Shown: positions 50,159-59,726 of the stretch, in pieces
How positions within the stretch are numbered: the stretch's first letter is position 1
Layout: every line of letters begins with the position of its first letter
Source of the DNA: Bifidobacterium dentium JCM 1195 = DSM 20436
GTDB lineage: Bacteria > Actinomycetota > Actinomycetes > Actinomycetales > Bifidobacteriaceae
DNA: 64,000 bases
Assembly (NCBI RefSeq): GCF_001042595.1
Contig: NZ_AP012326.1
Coordinates: forward strand, 868,001 to 932,000
Direction of reading: 5' to 3'
Made by a program: the position numbers and the translations under genes
Notes under the pieces: model-generated
What the model saw: only the letters and a program-made list of their open reading frames with translations
Databases searched by the model: none
Told to the model about the DNA's origin: nothing

Positions 50159-50170
50159 CGCTTCGAAGCG
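50159..50170. promoter_or_regulatory. palindrome upstream of clpP1
   Basis: CGCTTCGAAGCG is a perfect 12-base palindrome about 42 bases before the clpP1 start. It resembles a ClgR half-site pair (CGC/GCG) but the spacing between CGC and GCG is six bases, not five. It may be an operator of the clpP1P2 operon. Confidence 0.35.
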
Positions 50171-50211
50171 GTAGGCTGAAGAACTATAGAAAACACTGAA
50201 AAGGAGACAAG

Positions 50212-50832
50212 GTGAGCAACCTAAGTGCACCCCTGCCCGTTATGGCCGGCGAAGACATGCCGGCAGGGCCCACCGATCCGATTTTCAATCGTCTGCTGAA
50301 GGACCGCATCATCTGGATGGGTGAGGAGGTCAAGGACGATATGGCCAATCGCATCTGCGCACAGATGCTGATGCTGGCCGCAGAGGACCCGAAGAAGGAC
50401 ATCTGGCTGTATATCAACTCCCCGGGTGGTTCCATCACCGCAGGCATGGCCATCTACGACACCATGCAGCTCATTGAGCCCGATGTGGCGACCGTGGGCT
50501 TGGGCATGTGCGCGTCCATGGGGCAGTTCCTGCTGAGCTCCGGCACCAAGGGCAAGCGATTCCTGACGTCGCACGCCCGCGTGCTGATGCATCAGCCGTC
50601 CGGTGGCATCGGTGGCACCGCCACTGACGTGCGCATCAACGCCGAACTCATCATGGACATGAAGAAGACCATGAGCGAGCTGACCGCCGAGCAGACCGGC
50701 CACACCGTCGAGGAGATTTACCGCGACAACGAATACGACCACTGGTTCACCGCGCAGGAGGCGTTGGAGTACGGCTTCGTAGATAAGCTCGTTTCCACGC
50801 ACGACACGATGAGCGCCACCAAGGGAGAGTGA
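50212..50832 (+). CDS. clpP1: ATP-dependent Clp protease proteolytic subunit ClpP1
   Basis: This 206-residue serine protease has the triad Ser102 ([11 protein letters not shown]) and His127 (LMHQPSGG), with an Asp further on. It forms ring chambers with ClpP2 and works with ClpC and ClpX. It starts at GTG 50212 with AAGGAGA upstream. The stop overlaps the start region of clpP2, so the two subunits are made together. Actinobacterial ClpP1 and ClpP2 form a mixed tetradecamer. Confidence 0.97.
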   Translation: MSNLSAPLPVMAGEDMPAGPTDPIFNRLLKDRIIWMGEEVKDDMANRICAQMLMLAAEDPKKDIWLYINSPGGSITAGMAIYDTMQLIEPDVATVGLGMCASMGQFLLSSGTKGKRFLTSHARVLMHQPSGGIGGTATDVRINAELIMDMKKTMSELTAEQTGHTVEEIYRDNEYDHWFTAQEALEYGFVDKLVSTHDTMSATKGE

Positions 50833-50834
50833 TT

Positions 50835-51536
50835 ATGGCAAGCGAAGAAGCACAGTTCGTAGCCCGCGCCGAGCATCTTGCCGGCCCGACCGGCGTGGTT
50901 GGCTTTCAGACGCGCGCCGCACGCGAGGCCGCATTCGCCCCGCAAGACCGTTATGTGCTGCCGCAGTTCGAAGAGAAGACTCCATACGGCTTCAAGAGGC
51001 AGGACCCGTACACCCGCCTGTTCGAAGATCGCATCATCTTCATGGGCGTGCAGGTGGATGACACCTCCGCCGACGACATCATGGCCCAGCTGCTGGTGTT
51101 GGAAAGCCAGGATCCGAATCGTGACGTGATGATGTACATCAACTCTCCGGGTGGTTCGATGACGGCCATGACCGCCATCTACGACACCATGCAGTACATC
51201 AAACCGGACGTGCAGACCGTGTGCCTGGGCCAGGCGGCCTCCGCGGCGGCCATCCTGCTGGCCGCCGGTACCAAGGGCAAGCGGCTGATGCTGCCGAACG
51301 CCCGCGTGCTCATCCATCAGCCGGCCATCGACCAAGGTTTCGGCAAGGCTACGGAAATCGAAATCCAAGCCAAGGAAATGCTACGCATGCGCGAATGGCT
51401 GGAAGACACGTTGGCCAAGCATACCGGGCAGGACGTGGAGAAGATCCGTAAGGATATCGAGGTTGACACCTTCCTGACCGCGGCCGAAGCCAAAGCATAC
51501 GGCATCGTGGACGAAGTGCTCGAGCATCGTTCCTGA
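50835..51536 (+). CDS. clpP2: ATP-dependent Clp protease proteolytic subunit ClpP2
   Basis: This 233-residue ClpP has Ser136 ([11 protein letters not shown]) and His161 (LIHQPA). It has a longer N-terminus than ClpP1 (about 30 more residues), which probably includes a processed propeptide. ATG 50835 follows AAGGGAGAG; GTG 50829 is possible. It is co-translated with clpP1. The clpX gene follows after a terminator. Confidence 0.97.
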   Translation: MASEEAQFVARAEHLAGPTGVVGFQTRAAREAAFAPQDRYVLPQFEEKTPYGFKRQDPYTRLFEDRIIFMGVQVDDTSADDIMAQLLVLESQDPNRDVMMYINSPGGSMTAMTAIYDTMQYIKPDVQTVCLGQAASAAAILLAAGTKGKRLMLPNARVLIHQPAIDQGFGKATEIEIQAKEMLRMREWLEDTLAKHTGQDVEKIRKDIEVDTFLTAAEAKAYGIVDEVLEHRS

Positions 51537-51570
51537 CGGTTCGTATCGGTCCGAGCATATCTTCACAAAT

Positions 51571-51603
51571 CAATGCCCCTGCACCCAACCGGCAGGGGTA
51601 TTG
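51571..51603 (+). terminator. terminator between clpP2 and clpX
   Basis: Stem of 12 bp with one mismatch (51571-51582 with 51592-51603), a nine-base loop, and TGTTTTCTC after it. It is a typical intrinsic terminator 34 bases beyond the clpP2 stop. It could make clpX expression partly independent. Confidence 0.8.
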
Positions 51604-51640
51604 TGTTTTCTCAACACAAGGATTTCGAAAAGGGGTGCGA

Positions 51641-52957
51641 ATGGGACGTGTGGTCGACTACAACGACGCAGCGCCAAGATGCACGTTCTGCGGCAAGTCC
51701 GAGAATCAGGTACGCAAGCTGGTCACCGGTTCGGGTGCGGCCATCTGCGACGAATGCATCGAACTGTGCGTGGACATCATCTCCGAGGAACGTGTCAAAG
51801 ACGCTCAGATCAATACGTTGCAGTTGCCCAAGCCGGCGCAGATCAGTGCCTACCTCGACGGTTATGTGGTAGGGCAGGAGGCGGCCAAACGCACGCTGTC
51901 GGTGGCCGTATACAACCATTACAAGCGTGTCAACATGGAGATGCGCGAATCTGCCGAGTTGGCCGATTCCGCCACGCGGCGCAATCAGTCCGATCCTTTG
52001 GCTGACGTGCAGGTAGCCAAGTCGAACATCCTGCTGCTGGGACCGACCGGCGTGGGAAAAACCTATCTGGCGCAAACGCTGGCGAAAGTGATGAACGTAC
52101 CGTTCGTCATCGCCGACGCCACCACGCTCACTGAAGCCGGCTATGTGGGAGACGACGTGGAGACGGTGTTGCAGCGCCTCATCCAGGCTGCGGACGGTGA
52201 CGTGGCGCGTGCACAGCAAGGCATCGTCTATATCGACGAAATCGACAAGATCGCGCGCAAAAGCGGCGAGAACACCTCGATCACCCGCGACGTATCGGGT
52301 GAAGGCGTGCAGCAGGCGTTGCTCAAGATTCTGGAAGGCACCATGGCGTCGGTGCCGATGGAAGGCACACGCAAGCACCGCGAACAGGAAACCGTGCAGA
52401 TCGACACCCGCGACATCCTGTTCATCTGCGGTGGCGCCTTCGTAGGGCTGGACGATATCGTGGCGCAGCGTCTTGGTGCCAGGGAAAGCGGTTTCGGTGC
52501 GGCTTGGCATGACCATGAGGTACCCAAACGTGAGTTGCTGGCGCGGGCCAGCGCCGACGATCTGGCCGATTTCGGTCTGCTTCCCGAATTCATCGGGCGT
52601 CTACCGGTGGTGAGCGTGCTGGAGGAGCTTACCGAAGACGACCTGGCCCGCATCCTCACCCAGCCCGAAAATGCGCTGGTCAAGCAATATCAGAAGCTGT
52701 TCGCCGTGGATGGTGTGAAGCTCACGTTCACCGAGGAAGCGGTGCGGCAGATCGCGGCCACGTCGATTCGTCGCGGCACCGGCGCCCGAGGACTGCGTTC
52801 CATCATCGAAAAGACCTTGGAAGATACGATGTTCCAATTGCCTAGTCTGGACGATGTGTCGGAAGTGATCGTGGACGCCGCCTCGGTGCATGGCACCGGC
52901 ACTCCGAAATTTCTGCGCACCCCGACTCAGGAGATTCCTCGGCGTAAAGCGGCCTGA
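51641..52957 (+). CDS. clpX: ATP-dependent Clp protease ATPase ClpX
   Basis: This 438-residue unfoldase has an N-terminal zinc domain (CTFC at 14-17 and CDEC near 36-39), then the AAA domain with Walker [12 protein letters not shown] near 134, Walker [16 protein letters not shown] near 196 and the [13 protein letters not shown] lid. ATG 51641 follows AAAGGGG. It feeds substrates to ClpP1P2. The two tRNA genes follow its stop by about 90 bases. Confidence 0.97.
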   Translation: MGRVVDYNDAAPRCTFCGKSENQVRKLVTGSGAAICDECIELCVDIISEERVKDAQINTLQLPKPAQISAYLDGYVVGQEAAKRTLSVAVYNHYKRVNMEMRESAELADSATRRNQSDPLADVQVAKSNILLLGPTGVGKTYLAQTLAKVMNVPFVIADATTLTEAGYVGDDVETVLQRLIQAADGDVARAQQGIVYIDEIDKIARKSGENTSITRDVSGEGVQQALLKILEGTMASVPMEGTRKHREQETVQIDTRDILFICGGAFVGLDDIVAQRLGARESGFGAAWHDHEVPKRELLARASADDLADFGLLPEFIGRLPVVSVLEELTEDDLARILTQPENALVKQYQKLFAVDGVKLTFTEEAVRQIAATSIRRGTGARGLRSIIEKTLEDTMFQLPSLDDVSEVIVDAASVHGTGTPKFLRTPTQEIPRRKAA

Positions 52958-53044
52958 ACCCTGTGAATCGCAGCGACACGCCGAAATTTTGACTCAAGGG
53001 TGTTTGGGTGTATCTTATTCGAGTTGCCAAAAACAAGCAACGTT

Positions 53045-53121
53045 GCGCGAGTAGCCCAGCGGATTAGAGCAGCTGACTACGGATCAGCAGGTCGCAGGTT
53101 CGAATCCTGTCTCGCGCACCA
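53045..53121 (+). tRNA. tRNA-Arg (ACG), first copy with encoded CCA
   Basis: A 74-base cloverleaf with GCGCGAG acceptor pairing CTCGCGC, anticodon loop CTACGGA with anticodon ACG, T arm GCAGGTTCGAATCCTGT, discriminator A, then encoded CCA at 53119-53121. ACG reads Arg codon CGT and, after A-to-I editing by TadA, CGC and CGA. Confidence 0.97.
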
Positions 53122-53162
53122 GCCGCCGATCATCAGGCGGCGCAAACAAATGAGATGATGTT

Positions 53163-53236
53163 GCGCGAGTAGCCCAGCGGATTAGAGCAGCTGACTACGG
53201 ATCAGCAGGTCGCAGGTTCGAATCCTGTCTCGCGCA
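53163..53236 (+). tRNA. tRNA-Arg (ACG), second copy without CCA
   Basis: Identical over the whole 74-base cloverleaf to the first copy, 44 bases downstream of its discriminator. The next bases are CAAG, so CCA is not encoded and must be added enzymatically. The identity extends a few bases into the 5' flank (GTT), as expected from a recent tandem duplication. Confidence 0.96.
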
Positions 53237-53380
53237 CAAGGATCTCCTTCGCGAATGCGTTGGAGGCTTTCTTTTTTCTCAGAGGTATGCTCACAGTCAA
53301 CGCCAAGGGTGTTCGGTACACTGGTGTACGGCATTTTTACGTGCGATTCGGCCATATTGAGAACGCAGACAAGGAGCATA

Positions 53381-54760
53381 ATGACCGCAGAAAAGCAAGG
53401 ACTTTGGGTGACCATACGGCGCATCGCCGCCTCCGACCGCATATCCGGCCTGATCATGCTCGGTTTCGCCCTTGCCGGTCTGCTGCTCGCCAACCTGCCA
53501 TTCACGGCGCATGCCTTCGAACAACTTGAGGAATTCCGTATAGCGATTCCGCGCACCAACATCGACATGGGACTCGGACATTGGGTGCAGGATGGTTTGC
53601 TGACCGTATTCTTTCTGACGGTCGGTCTTGAGCTCAAACAAGAACTTACCACGGGATCACTGTCCAATCCGAAGGCCGCGGCCGTGCCGATGCTGTGTGC
53701 GGTGGGAGGCATGCTCGTTCCGCCGGTACTGTTCATCGCGGTCATCGCGTTGTTCGCGCATTTCGGCCCTGGCGGAGTGGGGGAGCTGGTCATCGCTTCC
53801 GGCACCGATTTTTCCTTCGGTGAGATGTCTCATGGGTGGGCGGTGCCCACCGCCACCGACATCGCATTCTCGCTGGCCGTGCTTGCCCTGTTCGCCAAGG
53901 CGCTGCCAGGTTCCATCCGTGCATTCCTGATGACTCTCGCCACGGTGGACGATCTGTTGGCCATCATTCTGATCGCCGTGTTCTTCTCGTCGGTAAACGC
54001 TTGGTACTGGTTCATCGGCATCGCCGCATGCGCGGTCGTCTGGTATTTTCTGGTGCGTATGCAGAAGGTGCCGTGGCTTGCCGTGGCCATCGTAGGCATC
54101 CTTGCATGGGTCATGATGTTTGAAGCGGGCATTCACCCCACACTTGCCGGTGTGTTGGTGGGACTGCTCACCCCGGCCCGTGAACGATTCGGCGAGAAAA
54201 GCCCACGTGCGGAACGGTATGCGGATAAGCTGCAGCCGTTCTCCGCACTGTTGGCCTTGCCGATCTTCGCCCTATTCGCCACCGGCGTGCATTTCGAATC
54301 GTTGACTTGGGCGCTGTTCGTCTCACCGGTGGTAATCGCCGTGATAGTGGCTCTTGTGGTGGGCAAGCCCTTGGGCATTATGATCACCGCATGGCTGTCC
54401 ACGCATCTGGCCGGCCTTAGGATGGCCAAAGGGCTTCGTGTGCGTGACATGTTTCCGGCGGCATGCGCGTGCGGCATCGGATTCACCGTATCGTTCCTCA
54501 TCGCCTCATTGGCATATCAGGATGCCGAACTGTCGGCGGAAAGCCGTTTTGGCGTACTGATCGCCTCATTGATCGCGGCGGTGATCTCAGGCATTCTGTT
54601 GAGTCGTCAGTCCAAGCGCTTTGAGGCCGCACAACGGCAGTCTTCCGAAACGGACGACCGGTATGCCGATGACGGCACCGATGATGAGGTTGAGACCGTG
54701 CTCGAAGACGGCACCATTGCCGTCAGCCAAATGATTGGCACGCGGAACGAGACGAAGTGA
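53381..54760 (+). CDS. nhaA: Na+/H+ antiporter NhaA
   Basis: This 459-residue membrane protein has about 12 hydrophobic segments and the NhaA motif TVDDLLAIILIA with the paired Asp residues near 190, which bind Na+. It also has PTATDIAFSLAVLALF. It exchanges Na+ for H+ and helps pH and salt tolerance. It carries a polar C-terminal tail of about 55 residues rich in Ser, Asp and Glu. ATG 53381 follows AAGGAG; the in-frame extension to 53255, which runs to the second tRNA, was rejected. Confidence 0.95.
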   Translation: MTAEKQGLWVTIRRIAASDRISGLIMLGFALAGLLLANLPFTAHAFEQLEEFRIAIPRTNIDMGLGHWVQDGLLTVFFLTVGLELKQELTTGSLSNPKAAAVPMLCAVGGMLVPPVLFIAVIALFAHFGPGGVGELVIASGTDFSFGEMSHGWAVPTATDIAFSLAVLALFAKALPGSIRAFLMTLATVDDLLAIILIAVFFSSVNAWYWFIGIAACAVVWYFLVRMQKVPWLAVAIVGILAWVMMFEAGIHPTLAGVLVGLLTPARERFGEKSPRAERYADKLQPFSALLALPIFALFATGVHFESLTWALFVSPVVIAVIVALVVGKPLGIMITAWLSTHLAGLRMAKGLRVRDMFPAACACGIGFTVSFLIASLAYQDAELSAESRFGVLIASLIAAVISGILLSRQSKRFEAAQRQSSETDDRYADDGTDDEVETVLEDGTIAVSQMIGTRNETK

Positions 54761-54764
54761 TACG

Positions 54765-54786
54765 CGGCGCCCGTTGCCGGGCGCCG
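54765..54786. terminator. hairpin between nhaA and O-methyltransferase gene
   Basis: Perfect 9-bp GC-rich inverted repeat with a four-base loop between two convergent genes. There is no long T-run, so termination strength is uncertain. Confidence 0.55.
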
Positions 54787-54794
54787 ACACGGTG

Positions 54795-55466
54795 TCATCG
54801 TTTGACGGCTACAAGAAGACCGGTGCCGGTAGGGGTGAGCGTGGTGACGAAACGTTCGTCGGATTCCACGGTTTCCAGCAGTGCACGCATGGCCACGGAT
54901 TTGGCGTCCCTATTGGCGGGATTCAGTACGCCACCCGCGGATTCGGCCGATTCGAAAGCCAACATGTCGGTGAAGACGATGACACCATGGGATTTGAGTA
55001 GGCGGGGCGCCTGTTCAAAGGAAGCGTCATAGTTACCTGGATCGCCGGCAACGACAATCAGATCGTAGGTTTCGGCATTCAACCGCGGCAGAAACACTCC
55101 CGCCGGCGCGTTCACCGCACGAAGCGTGGTCTGAATCTCATCGGATAGGTGATTGAACAAAGTACGGATGAGCGCAATGCCTTGGGAGGAGGAATCGACG
55201 GCGGTCAGTTGGCCACCGTTTTCCAAGCCGTTGACCAGCTGTAATGTCTCCACTACGGAACCGGTGCCGACGGCGATTACCGATGAGGCGCCAATCATAT
55301 GCACCAGTACGCGCAACAGCTCGGCCTGAGCGGCGGACCCCTGCGTGATACCAGTCTCCTCGGCACGTGTGCGCACCGCATTCAGCTCGACGGACTGGCG
55401 TGAGAACGCATGATCCTCAACAAACTCCCAGGCTTTGGCGAGATTGGTGTACGACGTTCTATCCAT
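54795..55466 (-). CDS. O-methyltransferase-like protein
   Basis: This 223-residue protein has the class I S-adenosylmethionine fold of the catechol O-methyltransferase-like (family 3) group: VIAVGTGSVVETLQL at about residues 61-75, QLTAVDSS near 87 and YDLIVVAGDPGNY near 135. The usual GxGxG is GTGS, which is acceptable. Substrate unknown. It begins five bases after the sdhB stop, so it is probably the last gene of that operon. Confidence 0.85.
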   Translation of the reverse strand: MDRTSYTNLAKAWEFVEDHAFSRQSVELNAVRTRAEETGITQGSAAQAELLRVLVHMIGASSVIAVGTGSVVETLQLVNGLENGGQLTAVDSSSQGIALIRTLFNHLSDEIQTTLRAVNAPAGVFLPRLNAETYDLIVVAGDPGNYDASFEQAPRLLKSHGVIVFTDMLAFESAESAGGVLNPANRDAKSVAMRALLETVESDERFVTTLTPTGTGLLVAVKR

Positions 55467-55471
55467 GACTT

Positions 55472-56398
55472 TCAGCGTTCCTTGATTTGGGCGATCAGCT
55501 GCCAGATTTCCTCACCGACGTCAATGCCACGCGGGCATTCACGGCTACAGGCGCGCACCGACTGGCATGCTGCGATGCCGTCGGCCGAATCGATGGCATC
55601 CATACGCGCAGAGGCCTGTGTATCTCGTGAATCGTTGATGAAACGGGAGGCGGTGATGAGTGCGGCCGGACCGATGAAGGCTTCGCCGCCGGCATATACC
55701 GGGCAGCTACCCTCACAGGTACCACACGCAATGCAGTTGCTCAGCTGTTCGTATTTGGCGAGTTGTTCGGGGCGTTGCAGATATTCGAACGCATCGATCT
55801 TACCTTCGGCGGTGGTGGCCAGCTCACCGTTCGCCTGCAGATATGGCTTGAGCCTTCTGATTTGGTCGAGCATCTGGTCGATGTCGGCGATCAGATCGCG
55901 CTGTACCGGAAAGCCCGGCAATGGTGCCAACTCGATGACGCCGAGACTGCCGGAATCATCGGCGGCACCGTCTTCGACCGCCACGGCATCTCCCGTATGG
56001 CGGAAACCTTCGTCATCGACCATGGAGCTATTCGGCTGCTTGGCCCAGTCTTTGATGGTCGCAGTGCACAACAGGGTGGGGGTGCCGTTGATGGCCACGG
56101 CGTCGGATCCGCACATGCCATGGCCGCAGGAGTAGCGGAAGGCGAGCGTCGGGTCGATGGTGCGTTTGATGCTCAGCAGGCAATCAAGCAGCGTATCTTC
56201 CGGGCGTGCATTCAACGTATAGTCCTGCACCCACTGTTTGCCGCGAGGACGGCGCCGCGACGATGCGCCCGAGTCGCCGAAGGGTGAGCTTTTCTTCGCG
56301 AACGGGCTGCCGCCACGACCGCGGTCGCGATCCGGGCGCGGAGCGAACCGATTCACGCGCAATGTCACCGTGCTCACGCCGTTTCCCATATCGCTCAT
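55472..56398 (-). CDS. sdhB: succinate dehydrogenase/fumarate reductase iron-sulfur subunit
   Basis: This 308-residue protein has a 2Fe-2S site with Cys91, Cys96, Asp99 and Cys111 in CGHGMCGSD ... LLC. The Asp in third position also occurs in some SdhB proteins. It then has CIACGTCEGSCP and CSRECP motifs for the second and third clusters. A basic Gly/Ser/Arg-rich insert at about residues 20-54 is unusual. Start ATG 56398 follows AAAGGCGGG; an extension to 56458 was rejected. sdhA lies upstream in the same operon. No sdhC or sdhD membrane anchors are adjacent. Confidence 0.9.
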   Translation of the reverse strand: MSDMGNGVSTVTLRVNRFAPRPDRDRGRGGSPFAKKSSPFGDSGASSRRRPRGKQWVQDYTLNARPEDTLLDCLLSIKRTIDPTLAFRYSCGHGMCGSDAVAINGTPTLLCTATIKDWAKQPNSSMVDDEGFRHTGDAVAVEDGAADDSGSLGVIELAPLPGFPVQRDLIADIDQMLDQIRRLKPYLQANGELATTAEGKIDAFEYLQRPEQLAKYEQLSNCIACGTCEGSCPVYAGGEAFIGPAALITASRFINDSRDTQASARMDAIDSADGIAACQSVRACSRECPRGIDVGEEIWQLIAQIKER

Positions 56399-56457
56399 GT
56401 ACCCGCCTTTCCGATGAAAACCGTCAACCAGTTTGCCATATGCTGTGCCCAGAAACA

Positions 56458-58317
56458 CTAATATTCACGGGTTTTTGGCGGCATGTCCACAATATGCACG
56501 GGCTGCCAGGAGACCTGACCGTCCGCATCGACCATGGAATGGGCGAGGAAATGCTCGTCGTCGCGTTCAGGGAAGTCGAGGCGCTTCAGGGATCCTCGGG
56601 ATTCATGGCGTGCATCGGAGGCCTTCAGTACGGCTTCGCCCAGCTCGATGAGATGACGCACCTCCCAGATGGCGGTAATCTCCTGATTGAAGGTCGGTGC
56701 ATCGGAATGCGCGTGCAACCGTTCGGCCCGTGGCTCAAGCTCGTCATGCAGTACGGTGAGCGCCCGCTCAATGCCGTCCTCGTCGCAACGTACGGCGACG
56801 GCGCGCTCCATCACCGATCCCAGATCGGCCATCAGCTGATATGGATTGTCCCGGCCTGCTTCGTCATCTTCCGGTGCCGTCACCAGCAGATCCTTGATCT
56901 CGGCGGTACGTGCGGAGGCCGTTCGCTCCACGACGTCGACTCCGGCATCTTCCATCGGTTCCTCAGCCATCGGATCATTCACCGGATCATTGACGATGCG
57001 TGCCGCCATCGCCTGACCGGAACGGGTGCCGAACAGGCAGGCGTCCAGCAGGGAGTTACCTCCCAGTCGGTTCGCGCCATGCACGGATACGCAGGAACAT
57101 TCGCCGGCGGCGAACAGTCCCGCGACCGTATGACGTTCGTCATCGTGCCAGCGGTAGACCTCGCCATCGGTACTTACGGGCATGCCGCCCATCGTGTAAT
57201 GCGCGGTCGGCTTGACCGGTACGTAGTGCACGGTCGGATCGAGGTCGGCGTACTTCTCAATGGTCTCGACCACCTGAGGCAGTACCTCGTGCATGTGCCG
57301 GGCTTCGATGCCGGTCATATCGAGCCATACGCAATCCTTCGGGCCTTCCGGATCCTTCGGATCGGCGACTCCTCGCCCCGCGTCGATTTCGGCCATGATG
57401 GAGCGGCTTACCACATCGCGGGCGGCCAGATCGGCATGCCCCGGCGCGTAACGTTCCATGAAAGCCTCGCCATCGGCATTGCGCAGCACGCCGCCTTCGG
57501 CACGAGCCGCTTCGGACAGCAGAATGCCCGTATGCGCGAGCCCGGTCGGATGGAACTGCACGAATTCGGCGTCCTCAAGCTGCAGCCCGGCAGTCAACGC
57601 CAATGCCATGCCATCGCCTGTCAGATCCCAGGAATTCGAGGTGGTGTGGAACAACCGTCCCGCACCACCGGTGGCGATAAGCACATTGCGTGCATGAATG
57701 GCATGCGCCACACCCTTATGCGTGTCGAACGCCACCACGCCTTCGACCTTCGAACCGTCCTGTGAGACGACCAGGTCGGTCACATACCATTCCTCGGCGA
57801 ATTCGATGCCTTCGGCCACGCACTGCTGCCACAGCGAGAACAGGATCTGGTGGCCGATGCGGTCGGCCGCATAGGCGGCACGACGGACGGGTGCCTTACC
57901 GAAATCCTTGGTATGGCCTCCGAAACGACGCTGGGCGATATGGCCGTCCTCGGTACGGGAGAATGCCACGCCGGCATGTTCGAGCGCGATGACGGTGGCG
58001 GGGGCCTCTTGGGCGAGCAGACTGGCGGCATCCTGATCCACCAGCCAATCGCCGCCCTTGACGGTGTCGAAATAATGCCAGTGCCAGTCATCTTTCTCGA
58101 CATTGCCCAGGCTGGCGGCGATGCCGCCCTCGGCTGAACCGGTGTGCGAACGCAACGGCTGGAGTTTGGAAACCACTAGGATGTTCGGGTCGATGCCTCT
58201 GGCCTTCAGGTCGCGCATCTGTTCGCTGCGCAGCATTCCCAACGCCGCCGACAGGCCCGCCGCGCCGGCTCCTACGATTACCGCATCATACAGATCTTCA
58301 ACATGCTTCGGACTCAT
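56458..58317 (-). CDS. sdhA: succinate dehydrogenase/fumarate reductase flavoprotein subunit
   Basis: This 619-residue flavoprotein has the FAD-binding [10 protein letters not shown] at about residues 16-25 and [17 protein letters not shown] at about 55-71, where His58 is the candidate covalent FAD ligand. It also has [23 protein letters not shown], the RDVVSRS Arg region, HYTMGGM and [22 protein letters not shown]. It oxidises succinate or reduces fumarate with SdhB. ATG 58317 gives the normal length; the extension to 58551 overlaps dprA and was rejected. With no membrane anchor genes nearby, a soluble fumarate reductase role or an L-aspartate oxidase-like role is possible. Confidence 0.92.
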   Translation of the reverse strand: MSPKHVEDLYDAVIVGAGAAGLSAALGMLRSEQMRDLKARGIDPNILVVSKLQPLRSHTGSAEGGIAASLGNVEKDDWHWHYFDTVKGGDWLVDQDAASLLAQEAPATVIALEHAGVAFSRTEDGHIAQRRFGGHTKDFGKAPVRRAAYAADRIGHQILFSLWQQCVAEGIEFAEEWYVTDLVVSQDGSKVEGVVAFDTHKGVAHAIHARNVLIATGGAGRLFHTTSNSWDLTGDGMALALTAGLQLEDAEFVQFHPTGLAHTGILLSEAARAEGGVLRNADGEAFMERYAPGHADLAARDVVSRSIMAEIDAGRGVADPKDPEGPKDCVWLDMTGIEARHMHEVLPQVVETIEKYADLDPTVHYVPVKPTAHYTMGGMPVSTDGEVYRWHDDERHTVAGLFAAGECSCVSVHGANRLGGNSLLDACLFGTRSGQAMAARIVNDPVNDPMAEEPMEDAGVDVVERTASARTAEIKDLLVTAPEDDEAGRDNPYQLMADLGSVMERAVAVRCDEDGIERALTVLHDELEPRAERLHAHSDAPTFNQEITAIWEVRHLIELGEAVLKASDARHESRGSLKRLDFPERDDEHFLAHSMVDADGQVSWQPVHIVDMPPKTREY

Positions 58318-58376
58318 ACCAACGATTCTCGCACAAGGTACGACGAAACGGCAGAGCCCTCGTGTGGATCGCGACC

Positions 58377-59726
58377 TTACGCACCGCCGGATGCGATGGC
58401 GATCCGCCCCGCCTCCATGGTGATGATGCCGGAAAGCTCCAATGCGCCAAGCTCCTGCATGATCGCCGCAATGGAGTATTCGTCCGGATGCGATTCGTTC
58501 AGCATGTCGAGGATGCCGTCGGCCGACACGGTGCCGTAACGGCTGCGGCATGCGCGAATGGCATGCAGGATGTCGTTGCCGGCCGTGTTCGTGCCATCGT
58601 CTTCCTTGCAGTGGTCCGGGTCGTCGGATGGCGGGAGGTCTTCGGCTTTCGACGATGCGGTGATATGCGGCCGATGTGCCTCATGGCACAGTTCGCCGAT
58701 GTCGCTCAGCGAGCAGACGATTGACGCCTTGCCGTCCTGAATGAGCCGGTTACATCCGGTGTTGTGGGGCATGGTGACGTCTCCGGGAACGGCGTAGAGT
58801 TCGCGATTGAGCTCGCCGGCCCATCCGGCGGTGTTCAGGGCTCCTGACCTGGCTCGTGCCTGCGCCACGATCACCGTTGACGACAATGCGGCGATGAGTC
58901 GGTTGCGTAGGAGAAAACGTCGTGCCTCCGGAATGGTCGCAGGGCATAGTTCGGAGACCAGGGCGCCTTTGCCGTCGACGATGCGTTCGAACAGTCGCGC
59001 GTTGCTCTTCGGGCCGATGTGGTTGAGCCCTCCGGCGAAAACCGCCACGGTTCTGCCGCTGATGCCGGCACCGACCTCATCCATGGCGGCCAACGCTCCC
59101 CAGTGGGCGGCGGCATCCGTGCCCAATGCGCCGCCGGACACGACCGTATGTCCGGCTCGGGCCGCTTGACGGGCGAGTTCGAACGCGCACTGGCGACCAT
59201 AATCGCTGACGCCCCGCGAGCCGACTATGCCCACCGGTTTGGGGCAGGAGACCAGTGCTTCAGGATCGCCACGCCCCCATAGGCATAGTGGGGCGGCCCA
59301 GTCGGTACGCAACGACAGATCGGCGAGTTGGGATGGCCAATAGGGATGGTGAGGGGCGATGATCCACTGCGTGCCTGCGGCCGTGAACCAGCATTCCAGC
59401 TGCTGAGGGTCATGTGAGGGCAACGTGGCCAGACGCTGTTGCCATGACGCGAGCGAACCATGGAATGAAGACATGCCGCGAGCGTTGATGGTGCGTCCCC
59501 ACCGGGTGATGCCGTTGATGAAGGCCGCGTCCAATGCTTTGCAGGCTGCGGTGACTACCCCTTCGTGTTTGCCTGGACCGCAGTCGGCGATCAGTTGCAG
59601 AGCGCTGGTGGCGCTGCCCGTACCCTTCAGCAGCGCATACATCATGGCGTCCGCACTGTCCAGGCAGTACGTCAGTACGGCCCTTGCCAAAGTCTCCTCG
59701 TCGACTGGATGGAGCGTCTCATTCAT
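58377..59726 (-). CDS. dprA: DNA-processing protein DprA
   Basis: This 449-residue protein has the DprA Rossmann core: [19 protein letters not shown] at about residues 166-184, [18 protein letters not shown] near 195-212, and [23 protein letters not shown]-terminal winged-helix region follows the core. DprA loads RecA on incoming single-stranded DNA in transformation. The N-terminal part is about 100 residues longer than the core alone, as in other actinobacteria. ATG 59726 overlaps the comM stop by ATGA. dprA is kept in many bacteria without known competence. Confidence 0.93.
   Translation of the reverse strand: MNETLHPVDEETLARAVLTYCLDSADAMMYALLKGTGSATSALQLIADCGPGKHEGVVTAACKALDAAFINGITRWGRTINARGMSSFHGSLASWQQRLATLPSHDPQQLECWFTAAGTQWIIAPHHPYWPSQLADLSLRTDWAAPLCLWGRGDPEALVSCPKPVGIVGSRGVSDYGRQCAFELARQAARAGHTVVSGGALGTDAAAHWGALAAMDEVGAGISGRTVAVFAGGLNHIGPKSNARLFERIVDGKGALVSELCPATIPEARRFLLRNRLIAALSSTVIVAQARARSGALNTAGWAGELNRELYAVPGDVTMPHNTGCNRLIQDGKASIVCSLSDIGELCHEAHRPHITASSKAEDLPPSDDPDHCKEDDGTNTAGNDILHAIRACRSRYGTVSADGILDMLNESHPDEYSIAAIMQELGALELSGIITMEAGRIAIASGGA

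Noticed and set aside
50159..50170. The palindrome before clpP1 as a definite ClgR operator
   Set aside because: The spacing between CGC and GCG does not match the five-base spacing I recall for the motif, so it is only a candidate.
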